DNA of 64,000 bases from assembly GCA_947630825.1 (NCBI GenBank), contig CANRJA010000002.1, positions 1 to 64,000 of the forward strand, in the 5' to 3' direction. A model generated the notes under the pieces. That model saw nothing but the letters and a program-made list of their open reading frames with translations, made no database searches and was not told the origin of the DNA. Positions 18,921 to 27,171 of this stretch are shown in pieces. The translations under genes and the position numbers were made by a program. Origin of the DNA: an uncultured Clostridia bacterium (GTDB lineage Bacteria > Bacillota > Clostridia > Oscillospirales > Ruminococcaceae). The number at the start of each line of letters is the position of its first letter. The stretch's first letter is position 1.

Positions 18921-20825
18921 TTATAGCACTAGCGATAATAGATTTTTCACAATAAAACAAATCAGTATTCCGATACAAAGAGGAAGTAAAAACGCTATCG
19001 CCGTATACTTTTTGCTCTTAGTCTCCTTATAAATAGAGATCATAGTTGTCGAACAGGGGAAGTGGCAGAGCGAAAAGAGCATTGTGCATATTGCGGTGGT
19101 AACGGTCCAGCCGTTTGCGAGCAGAAGATCGTGCAGCTGAGAAAGGCTTTCGTACTCAATAAGCGAGCCTTGCGAAAGATATGCCATAAGTATAATCGGA
19201 AAGACTATTTCATTAGCAGGGAAGCCCAGAATAAAAGCAAGCAGTATAATACCGTCTAAACCTATTAATGACGCAAACGGGTCGAGAAAGCCGGAAACTG
19301 CATTTATCAAGGTGTTGTTACCAATATGAACATTAGCAAAAATCCATATGATCGCTCCCGCCGGAACGGCGACTGTTACAGCACGCCCTAAGACAAACAG
19401 CGTTCTGTCAAGTATGGAGCGTATTATAACCTTGCCTATTTGCGGTCTGCGGTAAGGGGGGAGTTCAAGGGCAAAGCAGGTCGATTCTCCTTTTAATACT
19501 GTTTTTGAAAGAAATCTTGAGGCTGTGAGCGTAATAATAACTCCGAGAACGATTACAAGCAACAGAACCAATGCGCATAATAGAGAATTTCCCAATGACG
19601 AGCTTACTCCGCCTATAAGAAACATAGTTATAATTGCAATAAGCGTTGGAAAACGCCCGTTGCAGGGAACAAAAGAGTTTGTAAGCATTGCAATAATGCG
19701 CTCTCTGGGAGATGAGATTATCCGACATCCGATAACTCCGCAGGCGTTGCAGCCAAATCCCATACACATTGTGAGCGCGGCTTTGCCGTCGGCGCCTGAT
19801 TTTCTAAAGAATTTGTCTAAGTTAAACGCTACTCTCGGCAGATAGCCGAAATCCTCAAGCAGTGTGAAAAGAGGAAAGAAAATTGCCATAGGCGGCAGCA
19901 TTACCGAAACTACCCAAGTGACGGTCTTATATACTCCGTCAATCAGGATACCGCTTAGCCAAAGGGGTGCGTTTATGTAGTCAAAAAACGAGGAAATATA
20001 TGTTTGCAGAAAGTTAAAAAACTTTGATAACATCTCCGACGGATAGTTTGCACCTACTATTGTCAGCCAGAAGATACCGCCTAAAAGCAGAAGCATAATA
20101 GGTATTCCGGTGAGCCGTGAGGTGAATATTTTGTCGAGTATCCTATCACGCTTGTCGTAATGCTTTTTGTTGAATATAACGCACTTTTTTGCTATTTCTT
20201 CGCCTTCGGAAACGTACTTTTCTGTGCGTTCCTCCTCAGTTTTACAATTGCTGAAATCTATCTTTTTCAAGAATTTCTGAGGAGGTGAGCTGCAAACGTC
20301 TTCTACCTTTGCTTTAAGCTCATCGAGTCCCTTTTCACTTCTGGCAACTACGCTTACCACCTCGCAGCCAAGCTGTAAGGAAAGCTCGTCGCAATCAATT
20401 GTTATACCTTTTTTCTCAGCCTCGTCCATAAGGTTCACACATAATATCACACGGCTTGAAATGTTGATGATCTGCAAAGTAAGGTTTAAGTTCCTCTCCA
20501 GACAGGTTGCATCGCATACTATAATAACTGCGTCAGGCTCGCCGCTTTCAATATAATCCCTTGCGACCTCCTCCTCGGCTGAACCTGCAAAAAGCGAATA
20601 TGTACCCGGCAAATCAACAAGCTCGTATGTTTTGCCGTTATATGTGTATTTTCCTACTGCGTTTGATACGGTTTTTCCCGTCCAGTTACCTGTATGCTGG
20701 TTGAGACCCGTAAGAGCATTGAATATTGTTGATTTCCCTACATTGGGATTGCCTGCAAGTGCGATTGTTCTTATTTCGGCGTTTTTATTGTCACAGAGCG
20801 TATCCTGAATTTTGTTTTGCGGCAA
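18921..20825 (-). CDS. feoB: ferrous iron transporter FeoB
   Basis: FeoB is the membrane GTPase that takes up Fe(II) under low-oxygen conditions. The 634-residue protein has the N-terminal G domain with G1 at 25-33 (GNPNVGKST), switch region TGNWTGKTV, G3 DLPGTYSL and a NLMDEAE G4 motif, then a helical linker and two Gate-type transmembrane halves, including SFVPCNGRFPT and CHFPCSTT, the conserved cysteine motifs. Initiation is at a TTG (20825) supported by GGAGGAG six bases upstream. feoA lies upstream with a hairpin in between. Confidence 0.95.
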   Translation of the reverse strand: MPQNKIQDTLCDNKNAEIRTIALAGNPNVGKSTIFNALTGLNQHTGNWTGKTVSNAVGKYTYNGKTYELVDLPGTYSLFAGSAEEEVARDYIESGEPDAVIIVCDATCLERNLNLTLQIINISSRVILCVNLMDEAEKKGITIDCDELSLQLGCEVVSVVARSEKGLDELKAKVEDVCSSPPQKFLKKIDFSNCKTEEERTEKYVSEGEEIAKKCVIFNKKHYDKRDRILDKIFTSRLTGIPIMLLLLGGIFWLTIVGANYPSEMLSKFFNFLQTYISSFFDYINAPLWLSGILIDGVYKTVTWVVSVMLPPMAIFFPLFTLLEDFGYLPRVAFNLDKFFRKSGADGKAALTMCMGFGCNACGVIGCRIISSPRERIIAMLTNSFVPCNGRFPTLIAIITMFLIGGVSSSLGNSLLCALVLLLVIVLGVIITLTASRFLSKTVLKGESTCFALELPPYRRPQIGKVIIRSILDRTLFVLGRAVTVAVPAGAIIWIFANVHIGNNTLINAVSGFLDPFASLIGLDGIILLAFILGFPANEIVFPIILMAYLSQGSLIEYESLSQLHDLLLANGWTVTTAICTMLFSLCHFPCSTTMISIYKETKSKKYTAIAFLLPLCIGILICFIVKNLLSLVL

Positions 20826-20866
20826 CAGAATCTCCTCCTTTGTGGAATAAATCTATGTAAAAATAT

Positions 20867-20890
20867 AAGTGCGTTAGGGGTAACGCACTT
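20867..20890 (-). terminator. hairpin between feoA and feoB
   Basis: AAGTGCGTTA (20867-20876) pairs perfectly with TAACGCACTT (20881-20890) around a GGGG loop. On the minus strand it is followed by ATATTTTTAC, so some transcripts may end after feoA. It would set the FeoA to FeoB ratio. Confidence 0.6.
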
Positions 20891-20914
20891 TTTTAGTTTT
20901 ATGCAATAATTTGT

Positions 20915-21154
20915 TTATATCTTTTCAACCAGAATTTTTTTTGTGTCCTCGTCTCTAAGAGCAATTACTGCTCCTCTTATAAAATATGCAACGGGATCTC
21001 CGGCGGGACTTTTTTGAAGAACCTCAATATATGTACCCTTTATAAGACCCATATCAAGCATTCTCCTTTTTATAAAATCAGAAGTTTCAATGTTTTGGAC
21101 CTTTGCTTTTTCTCCAACCGATAAATCCCATAAATAAACTGCTTCGTTATTCAT
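20915..21154 (-). CDS. feoA: FeoA protein
   Basis: FeoA is a small cytoplasmic SH3-like protein that works with FeoB in ferrous iron uptake. The 79-residue product shows the family pattern: a hydrophobic LWDLSVGEKAKV strand, RRMLDMGLIKGTYIEV, and a final GAVIALRDEDTKKILVE. The ATG at 21154 precedes feoB by 90 bases after the feoA stop. A palindrome at 21229-21247 lies in its 5' region. Confidence 0.92.
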   Translation of the reverse strand: MNNEAVYLWDLSVGEKAKVQNIETSDFIKRRMLDMGLIKGTYIEVLQKSPAGDPVAYFIRGAVIALRDEDTKKILVEKI

Positions 21155-21228
21155 GCGCTTACCATTCTTTCTTGTTTTTTGTATCGGACGGAATTTGCAA
21201 AACAGCAGTCAGCGGATATGTTATGCAC

Positions 21229-21247
21229 GCTTTAAATATTTTAAAGC
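21229..21247. promoter_or_regulatory. palindrome upstream of feoA
   Basis: GCTTTAAA, a three-base spacer, TTTAAAGC: a perfect eight-base inverted repeat 75 bases upstream of the feoA ATG. A candidate minus-strand promoter (TTCACA, 17 bases, TATTAT) lies further upstream. It could bind an iron-responsive regulator, but it does not match a Fur or DtxR box that I can recite. Low-complexity AT pairing could also give it by chance. Confidence 0.3.
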
Positions 21248-21359
21248 TTTCCGCCTCTAACAATATAATATGTAATTTGTTCTTTAGTGTGAATGTTACA
21301 GCAAATATAGTAACTTTAATTTGTTTCAATGTTATATTATACTAAGAAAGACCATAGTT

Positions 21360-21430
21360 TTTGTATAAGTCTACAAAGTTGTTTAAATTGCATAAAATTC
21401 CTTTACTTTCTATAACTTACATAATATAAT
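21360..21430 (+). promoter_or_regulatory. promoter and palindrome of the subtilase gene
   Basis: A TTTACT -35 (21402-21407) and consensus TATAAT -10 (21425-21430) are 17 bases apart. Upstream, TTTGTA-N6-TACAAA at 21360-21377 is an exact inverted repeat. The whole region (from AAAGACCATAG at 21347) is repeated with few changes at 24692-24776, where both the palindrome and the promoter hexamers are kept, which suggests a real operator. Confidence 0.65.
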
Positions 21431-21484
21431 GTAAATATAGAATTCTATAAACAATCGAAATTTAAACAACAAGGACGTGACATT

Positions 21485-23683
21485 ATGAAATTTAAAAACA
21501 TTTTAAGCTTATCTTTGGCATTTTTAATGACATTTACCGCAACGCTAAGTTCGTCAGCTCTTACTGACGAAACTGTTTTTGCAGGCGAAAAAGAAACTTA
21601 TGTTATTTTAACTGAAACAGCAAAAGAAGGTAAAGAGATTATATCCGATCATGACGGAAAGGCTCTTTACAGTAACGAAGCTGTTAGCTGTGAACTTACT
21701 GAGCGTCAGGCTGATAAGTTAGAAGATCAGCCAGGAGTTTTAGCTGTAAGTGAAGATATTATTCTTACGGGTACAGGAAAGAAATCAAAAAATAAGAAAT
21801 TTATAAAAAATGATGCTCCGGAGCAATGGAACTTGGACGCTATAGGCGTTAGTGAATCTGATGCGAAATCATCTGATGTGAAAATAGAAGTATTGGACAG
21901 CGGTGTTTCGTATACTGATGATATTAATATACAAAGCAGTGTAAACCTTGTTCCTGGTGAGGAAGAAGTTAGTCCTATGTTCGTAGACGCTAATGGTCAC
22001 GGAACAGGTATAGCAGGACTGATTGGAGCAAAAGATAATAATGACGGAATTAAAGGAGTTTTTCCGAATGCAGAGATATATTCAGTCAAAGCATTAGACG
22101 AAAATCTGAAATCACCTTTGAGCAGGATAGTTGAGGGTATCTATTGGGGAATTGATAACGATATGGATATCATCAATATGAGCTTTGGTACAAGCGTGAA
22201 TACTGACGTTCTGCACGAGGCTGTAAAAGCTGCTGCGGACGCAGGAATTATTCTAATAGCTGCAGCAGGAAATACCGAACATCAGAACGTAAACTATCCT
22301 GCAGCGTATAATGAAGTAATAGCAGTAGGCTCAATAAATGCAGAGGGCGAGCTTGCCGAGCTTACATCAACAGGCACACAGCTTGAACTTCTTGCACCAG
22401 GTGAACAGGTGTTTACAACGGGACTGTTTTATGGTACAATAGGTGTAAGCGGAACAAGTATAGCAACAGCACAGGTAACAGGAACAGCGGCTATGCTTAA
22501 AGCAAAGGACAAAACAAAGTCAGCAGACTTTATCAGAGGACTTCTCAAAGCCTCATCAAAAGAAGTTGCCGGAACAGGTGCAGGACTTATCGACTATAAT
22601 TACGCTCTTGATATTTACGATGAATATGCAAACAGCTATATTGCGGGCGAAAACATTGACAATGAGTTTGAAAACACAGAGGAAATATCCGATTACTCCG
22701 ACGAAGCAGATGTAGTTGTTGAGGGGCTGTGGCTAAAGGAAAATCATAAGAAATTAGTTAATAATGCTAAGTCGGGATTAAAACTAACTGAAAAAGAAAT
22801 TGAGTTAATTGGAGATATAGCTATGAAAGCTGATTCAGAGTGGGGTGCCAAAATAACAAAAGATGGTAAAGAAGTTGATAATATCAATCAATGCTATAAT
22901 TTACATGGTAAATCAAATTATGTATTTACCCTTAAATATTTATGGAACTTTGCTAAGAAGATTGCAACTATTTCAACAACAATTCCAGTAAAAGATGCAG
23001 CCTATGATGCGAGTTATTATTCCTTGTCCTTTATTGACAGGAATATGTTTGTCGGTGAAGCTAATTCAAAATTACAAAATCTAGCATATCAAACTCAAAG
23101 ACTTATTAAAACGTATGGTAAGTCAAAAAACGGAAAAGAAAGAAGAGATTTAGTTTTTGGATTTATTTTTCATTTGTTGGGAGATGTATATGCACATAGG
23201 GTTATAGTTCCGGTAAAAGCTGTGGAAGATGCAGGAACCACAAAGACCAATTCAAAGTTTGGTAAGAATGATTTTGCATCAAATGAAAATCCAATTACAG
23301 ATGCTGCTCAATTAAAAGAAATTGCCAAAGATGCTTCTAATAAAGTAGGTGATAAACCTAGAGTTAAGTGCTGGAAAGCTTTTAAGAAAACAGTAAATTT
23401 GAGCGTTATGGAATTTAGAGATGTAAAATACTATATGAAATCAAAAAACAACAATACATATGAAGATAATACATCATTTTGCAGTTATAGATATGATGAA
23501 AGCAAACTAGCCATAGAAGATTTTGCTAGTAGTTATTCAGGAAATTTTGATGAGACTATTTTTTATCCGATATGTGGAGCTGTTTTAAATAATTATCGTG
23601 GTTATATTAAACAATTGAAAATTGATACATCATATATGACTGATAAAGAGTGGGATGAAATATCTACTAAAACAAAAGTTTAA
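21485..23683 (+). CDS. secreted subtilisin-like serine protease fused to an unknown helical domain
   Basis: A 732-residue exported protein. Signal peptide 1-25 (hydrophobic core ILSLSLAFLMTF), an I9-like propeptide region (about 35-95), then an S8 peptidase domain with the full triad: D138 in VLDSGV, H172 in NGHGTG and S325 in SGTSIA, plus the oxyanion AAAGN. After an acidic linker (about 390-415) comes a roughly 310-residue region with a lower-GC, Lys/Asn-rich composition. It contains H563-x3-D567-x3-H571 (FIFHLLGDVYAHR), which resembles the metal-binding helices of zinc phospholipase C or S1/P1-type nucleases; this is a weak, motif-level resemblance. It heads a cluster of secreted leucine-rich repeat proteins. 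Confidence 0.85.
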   Translation: MKFKNILSLSLAFLMTFTATLSSSALTDETVFAGEKETYVILTETAKEGKEIISDHDGKALYSNEAVSCELTERQADKLEDQPGVLAVSEDIILTGTGKKSKNKKFIKNDAPEQWNLDAIGVSESDAKSSDVKIEVLDSGVSYTDDINIQSSVNLVPGEEEVSPMFVDANGHGTGIAGLIGAKDNNDGIKGVFPNAEIYSVKALDENLKSPLSRIVEGIYWGIDNDMDIINMSFGTSVNTDVLHEAVKAAADAGIILIAAAGNTEHQNVNYPAAYNEVIAVGSINAEGELAELTSTGTQLELLAPGEQVFTTGLFYGTIGVSGTSIATAQVTGTAAMLKAKDKTKSADFIRGLLKASSKEVAGTGAGLIDYNYALDIYDEYANSYIAGENIDNEFENTEEISDYSDEADVVVEGLWLKENHKKLVNNAKSGLKLTEKEIELIGDIAMKADSEWGAKITKDGKEVDNINQCYNLHGKSNYVFTLKYLWNFAKKIATISTTIPVKDAAYDASYYSLSFIDRNMFVGEANSKLQNLAYQTQRLIKTYGKSKNGKERRDLVFGFIFHLLGDVYAHRVIVPVKAVEDAGTTKTNSKFGKNDFASNENPITDAAQLKEIAKDASNKVGDKPRVKCWKAFKKTVNLSVMEFRDVKYYMKSKNNNTYEDNTSFCSYRYDESKLAIEDFASSYSGNFDETIFYPICGAVLNNYRGYIKQLKIDTSYMTDKEWDEISTKTKV

Positions 23684-23695
23684 AGGAGATTGTCT

Positions 23696-24640
23696 ATGAA
23701 TATGAAAAAAATATTAGCAATGTTGATTTCATTAATAACTGTTATTTCAATGTTTAGCAGTGTTAATGTTTCAGCAATAGAAAAAATGTCAGGTGAGCAA
23801 CTTAATGCCGTTTTTGATGACTGGTTTAATAACTATTCTATGAAAACTTATATTACTAACGATTGGGAATATGGTTTAACAATTCAAGGAATTTATAGTT
23901 CCACAGAAAAAGATGAAGAGGAAAGTCCTGTATTATTAGCTTATGAAATGGTATATGAAATTGAAGGATACAGAAATACAAATGCAACTAGCGTGGTTGT
24001 TCCAAGCAGTATAAATGGTAAAAAAATTTATAATGTAATTCGACCAACTTTTGAGAACAACAAAAATCTTAAAAAGGTTACTTATTCAAAAGGAATAAAA
24101 AAAGTAGATGTAGAAACCTTTGAAAATCATAAAAAGCTTCAAGAAATCAAACTGCCAAATTCAATTATATATATAGGACTGGAGGCATTTCACAATTGCA
24201 AAAATTTAAAAAAGGCGACATTATCTAACAATGCTTATATTGATCAATGTGCTTTTAAAAACTGTAAAAAACTTAGAAGCTTGAATTTTAAAGGCATGGT
24301 AAAGAATAATAAAGATCCGGAAATACTTACGTATTCTTCATATATTTCCTATGAAGCATTTGCAAATTGTGTAAAACTGGAAAAAATAAAGTTGGAAAGT
24401 GGAGTAGGAAAAAAGGCATTTTATAATTGCAAGAATCTATGGAAGGTAACCTTTAAAAATGCCAAAAAATCCCCTTATATTGGTAAAAACGCTTTCAAAA
24501 ACACCAAGCAAGGCATAAAATTTGTTGTTAAGAATAATAAGGTTGCAAAATCACTCAAGAGAAAGCTAAAAGGCAGCGGCGTTAAAAACGCAAAAATCCT
24601 GATAGGCAAAAAGGTTGTTTACCAAAATATAAACGGGTAG
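23696..24640 (+). CDS. secreted BspA-like leucine-rich repeat protein, copy 1
   Basis: The start is ATG 23696 with AAAGGAG seven bases upstream; an earlier in-frame TTG overlaps that site. The 314-residue protein has a signal peptide ending near VSAIEK, an N-terminal region with DDWFNNYSMKTY, four or five LRR_5/BspA-type repeats (units such as AFHNCKNLKKATL and AFKNCKKLRSLNF) and a conserved C-terminal cap with KNTKQGIKFVVKNNKVAKSL. It begins 13 bases after the subtilase stop, so the two are co-transcribed. BspA-like repeats usually mediate surface binding; the ligand is unknown. It is closely paralogous to the gene at 24884. Confidence 0.85.
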   Translation: MNMKKILAMLISLITVISMFSSVNVSAIEKMSGEQLNAVFDDWFNNYSMKTYITNDWEYGLTIQGIYSSTEKDEEESPVLLAYEMVYEIEGYRNTNATSVVVPSSINGKKIYNVIRPTFENNKNLKKVTYSKGIKKVDVETFENHKKLQEIKLPNSIIYIGLEAFHNCKNLKKATLSNNAYIDQCAFKNCKKLRSLNFKGMVKNNKDPEILTYSSYISYEAFANCVKLEKIKLESGVGKKAFYNCKNLWKVTFKNAKKSPYIGKNAFKNTKQGIKFVVKNNKVAKSLKRKLKGSGVKNAKILIGKKVVYQNING

Positions 24641-24646
24641 CATTAG

Positions 24647-24675
24647 AGCAGTCACAGAAATGTGGCTGCTTTTTT
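24647..24675 (+). terminator. terminator after leucine-rich repeat gene 1
   Basis: AGCAGTCACA, GAAA loop, TGTGGCTGCT, then TTTTT. The same hairpin follows the other two leucine-rich repeat genes at 25889 and 27044, as part of a shared 3' cassette. Confidence 0.88.
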
Positions 24676-24691
24676 CATATAATGTACAAAA

Positions 24692-24776
24692 AAAGACCAT
24701 AGTATTTGTATATGTCTACAAAGTTCATCAAATTACATAGATTTTACTTTACTTTCTATAAGTTGAGTAATATAAT
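24692..24776 (+). repeat. duplicated subtilase promoter and palindrome
   Basis: From AAAGACCATAG this matches 21347-21430 with a small indel. The palindrome TTTGTA-N6-TACAAA (24705-24722), the TTTACT -35 (24748-24753) and the TATAAT -10 (24771-24776, 17-base spacing) are all intact, so leucine-rich repeat gene 2 has its own copy of the subtilase promoter. Confidence 0.8.
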
Positions 24777-24833
24777 AAAGCTAAAGAAATCTACAGATTT
24801 GCAGTGTTTATTGTAAATATAAGCTAGCTATGT

Positions 24834-24883
24834 AAGAGTGGGATGAAATATCTACTAAAACAAAAGTTTAAAGGAGATTGTCT
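24834..24883 (+). repeat. relic of the subtilase 3' end
   Basis: This stretch repeats 23646-23695 almost base for base (offset 1188): the last dozen or so codons of the subtilase gene (reading EWDEISTKTKV and its stop) and the ribosome binding site. With the duplicated promoter at 24692 it shows that a subtilase plus leucine-rich repeat unit was duplicated and then lost the subtilase body. Confidence 0.85.
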
Positions 24884-25882
24884 ATGAATATGAAAAAAAT
24901 ATTAGCAATGTTGATTTCATTAACAACTGTTATTTCAATGTTTAGCAGTGCTAATGTTTCAGCAATAGAAAAAATGTCAGGTGAGCAACTTAATGCCATT
25001 TTTGATGACTGGTTCCATAACTATTCTATGAAAACATATACTACTGACGATTGGATTTATTATCCAACTCTTAGAGAAATTTACAGTGATACGGAAGTAG
25101 ATGAAGAAGGAGACCCGGTATTACTTGCTTATGAAACAGTATATAAAATTGATGGATACAGAAATGCAAATGCAACAAGTGTAGTTATACCCAACAGTAT
25201 AAACGGACATAAAATTTACTTTGTAGGAGATTTAACATTCAAGAATAATCTAAATCTTGAAAGGGTAATCTTTTCTAATGGAATAGGAGACGTGACATCT
25301 TATACATTTATTAATCATAAAAAGCTTAAAAAAGCGGTGTTGCCGACTTCAATAAAAAGTATAGGATCAAAGGCTTTTTTAAATTGTAAAAGCCTAAAAA
25401 ATGTAACATTACCTAAAAACATTAAAATTGGAGAAAACGCATTTAAAAACTGTAAAAATATTAAATTTTTTAATTACAAAGGTAAATCGAATTATGATGG
25501 AGAATCTTATATATCAGAACAGGCATTTGCAAATTGCGTTAAGCTTGAAAAGATAAATCTAGGAAAGGCTAATTTAATAGAAAGCAAGGCGTTTTATAAC
25601 TGCAAATCATTGAAATCTGTTTCAATTCCTAAAAATACCGATTTCATACGCAATAGGGCTTTCTATAACTGCAAAAGTTTAGCTAAAGCAACTTTCAAGA
25701 ACAAAAAGAAAATGCCTTATATAGAAAAAAATACTTTTAAGAAAACCAAGAATGGTATAAAGTTTGTTGTAAAAAATAAGAAGGTTGCAAAATCACTTAA
25801 GAGAAAGCTAAAAGGCAGCGGAGTTAAAAACGCAAAAATCCTGATAGGCAAAAAGGTTGTTTACCAAAATATAAATGGGTAG
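24884..25882 (+). CDS. secreted BspA-like leucine-rich repeat protein, copy 2
   Basis: A 332-residue paralogue of the protein at 23696. The signal peptide and first 60 residues are nearly identical (differences such as ITVI/TTVI and NNYS/HNYS), the LRR_5 repeats in the middle have diverged and gained about one unit (AFYNCKSLKSVSI and AFYNCKSLAKATF), and the C-terminal cap is again nearly identical. The same AAAGGAG site sets ATG 24884. It follows a duplicated promoter and a subtilase relic. It should be exported and surface-associated. Confidence 0.85.
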   Translation: MNMKKILAMLISLTTVISMFSSANVSAIEKMSGEQLNAIFDDWFHNYSMKTYTTDDWIYYPTLREIYSDTEVDEEGDPVLLAYETVYKIDGYRNANATSVVIPNSINGHKIYFVGDLTFKNNLNLERVIFSNGIGDVTSYTFINHKKLKKAVLPTSIKSIGSKAFLNCKSLKNVTLPKNIKIGENAFKNCKNIKFFNYKGKSNYDGESYISEQAFANCVKLEKINLGKANLIESKAFYNCKSLKSVSIPKNTDFIRNRAFYNCKSLAKATFKNKKKMPYIEKNTFKKTKNGIKFVVKNKKVAKSLKRKLKGSGVKNAKILIGKKVVYQNING

Positions 25883-25888
25883 CATTAA

Positions 25889-25912
25889 AGCAGTCACAGA
25901 AATGTGGCTGCT
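25889..25912 (+). terminator. degraded terminator after leucine-rich repeat gene 2
   Basis: The stem AGCAGTCACA / TGTGGCTGCT is intact but is followed by ATGGTTCTTC instead of a T-run, unlike the copies at 24647 and 27044. Termination is probably poor, so gene 3 may be expressed by read-through. Confidence 0.6.
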
Positions 25913-25984
25913 ATGGTTCTTCATATTTTACAAAAAGTCAATGGGAAAAGTATTCAACGAATAATCTAGTATAGGAGGATAACA

Positions 25985-27037
25985 TTGAAACTGAAAAAAT
26001 GCTTAAAAGTAATGATATCATTTATATTAAGCTGTATTTTAATTTCAGTTAACTGTATTACTGGAATATCATATTATGAGTTACCTTATCGTCATAACAT
26101 AGATAAAGAAATTCATATAGACGAATATGATAATGTAAAATTTAGAGGTATATACTATAATATATATAGTAAAGATTCTGTATGTGCTTTTTATCCATTT
26201 GCAAATGGAGATACTTTAAAAATGCCTGATGAAATAGAATTTAAGGGTAAAAAATATAAAGTAAATAATGTTTTTTTTGATTCAATCGAAGAATACTCAC
26301 ATACGCTACCTAGCAAATTTACTGTTCCATATAAAACCATATATCTACCTAAATATACAGCTTTCTTTGATATTAATGATAAAGTAAAACTACCAAATTT
26401 AAGGAAAATATATATTCCCAAAAACATTGATGATTTACATTGTTTATCAGATATGCCAAAATTAAAAGTAATAATAGATAAAAAGAATCCATATATTAAA
26501 ATGAAAAATGGAGCAGTATATTCTAAAAATGGTAAAATACTTTATAATTTGATTAATAGTAAAAAAACATATAAAATTGCTAAAGGAACGAAATCTATAT
26601 TTTTTGGTAAAAATAATACTGTTAAAAAGGTAATTTTGCCGTCGTCAGTTAAAAAACTTGAAATTGGAGCGTTTAGACGGTGTTTTAAATTAAAAACAGT
26701 TAAATTAAATAAGGAATTAAAAGTTATTGAGGGATGGGCATTTGAAAAATGCAAGTCATTCAAGAAAATAACCATACCTGAAAATGTTAAAAAAATTGAC
26801 GGCTGTGCATTTAAAGGATGCAAAGAATTATCAAAAGTAACGCTGAAAAGCGAAGTAAAAACTCCAAAAATTATTAATGATGCGTTTAAAAACACAAAAG
26901 ACGGAATACAGTTTGTTGTAAAAAATCAGACGGTAGCCGACAAGCTAAAAGAACAGCTGCAAAACAATAAGAGCGGCGTTAAAAACGCAAAAATCCTGAT
27001 AGGCAAAAAGGTTGTATATCAAAATATAAATGGGTAG
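25985..27037 (+). CDS. secreted leucine-rich repeat protein 3
   Basis: A 350-residue protein with a hydrophobic signal segment (about 9-27) and initiation at TTG 25985, placed six bases after AGGAGG. The N-terminal half is unlike the two preceding paralogues and very AT-rich, with a central segment (about 125-195) having short BspA-like strands. The C-terminal half has LRR_5 units (AFRRCFKLKTVKL, AFEKCKSFKKITI, AFKGCKELSKVTL) and ends with the same cap (GIQFVVKN to YQNING) as its neighbours. The pattern suggests a modular gene in which the 3' cassette was kept and the 5' end replaced. Confidence 0.82.
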   Translation: MKLKKCLKVMISFILSCILISVNCITGISYYELPYRHNIDKEIHIDEYDNVKFRGIYYNIYSKDSVCAFYPFANGDTLKMPDEIEFKGKKYKVNNVFFDSIEEYSHTLPSKFTVPYKTIYLPKYTAFFDINDKVKLPNLRKIYIPKNIDDLHCLSDMPKLKVIIDKKNPYIKMKNGAVYSKNGKILYNLINSKKTYKIAKGTKSIFFGKNNTVKKVILPSSVKKLEIGAFRRCFKLKTVKLNKELKVIEGWAFEKCKSFKKITIPENVKKIDGCAFKGCKELSKVTLKSEVKTPKIINDAFKNTKDGIQFVVKNQTVADKLKEQLQNNKSGVKNAKILIGKKVVYQNING

Positions 27038-27043
27038 CATTAA

Positions 27044-27072
27044 AGCAGTCACAGAAATGTGGCTGCTTTTTT
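27044..27072 (+). terminator. terminator after leucine-rich repeat gene 3
   Basis: AGCAGTCACA, GAAA, TGTGGCTGCT and a run of six T. It is identical in its stem to those at 24647 and 25889. Confidence 0.88.
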
Positions 27073-27132
27073 ATAAAAAGTATTGAAAGTAGTTTAAGAT
27101 TGAAATAACTTGCTATTATTTCGTGATATAAT

Positions 27133-27166
27133 AAAGGCACATAGAAATAAAAATCTATGTGCCTTT
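27133..27166. terminator. bidirectional terminator, repeated hairpin
   Basis: AAAGGCACATAGA (27133-27145) pairs with TCTATGTGCCTTT (27154-27166). It lies six bases past the stop of the minus-strand ABC ATPase gene and faces the leucine-rich repeat genes. Almost the same hairpin occurs at 60771-60802. Confidence 0.8.
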
Positions 27167-27171
27167 TATAA

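Noticed and set aside
23690-23695. TTG upstream of leucine-rich repeat gene 1 as the start codon (and the same at 24878)
   Set aside because: The TTG abuts AAAGGAG and the ATG six bases on has ideal spacing, so ATG is the better start in both copies.
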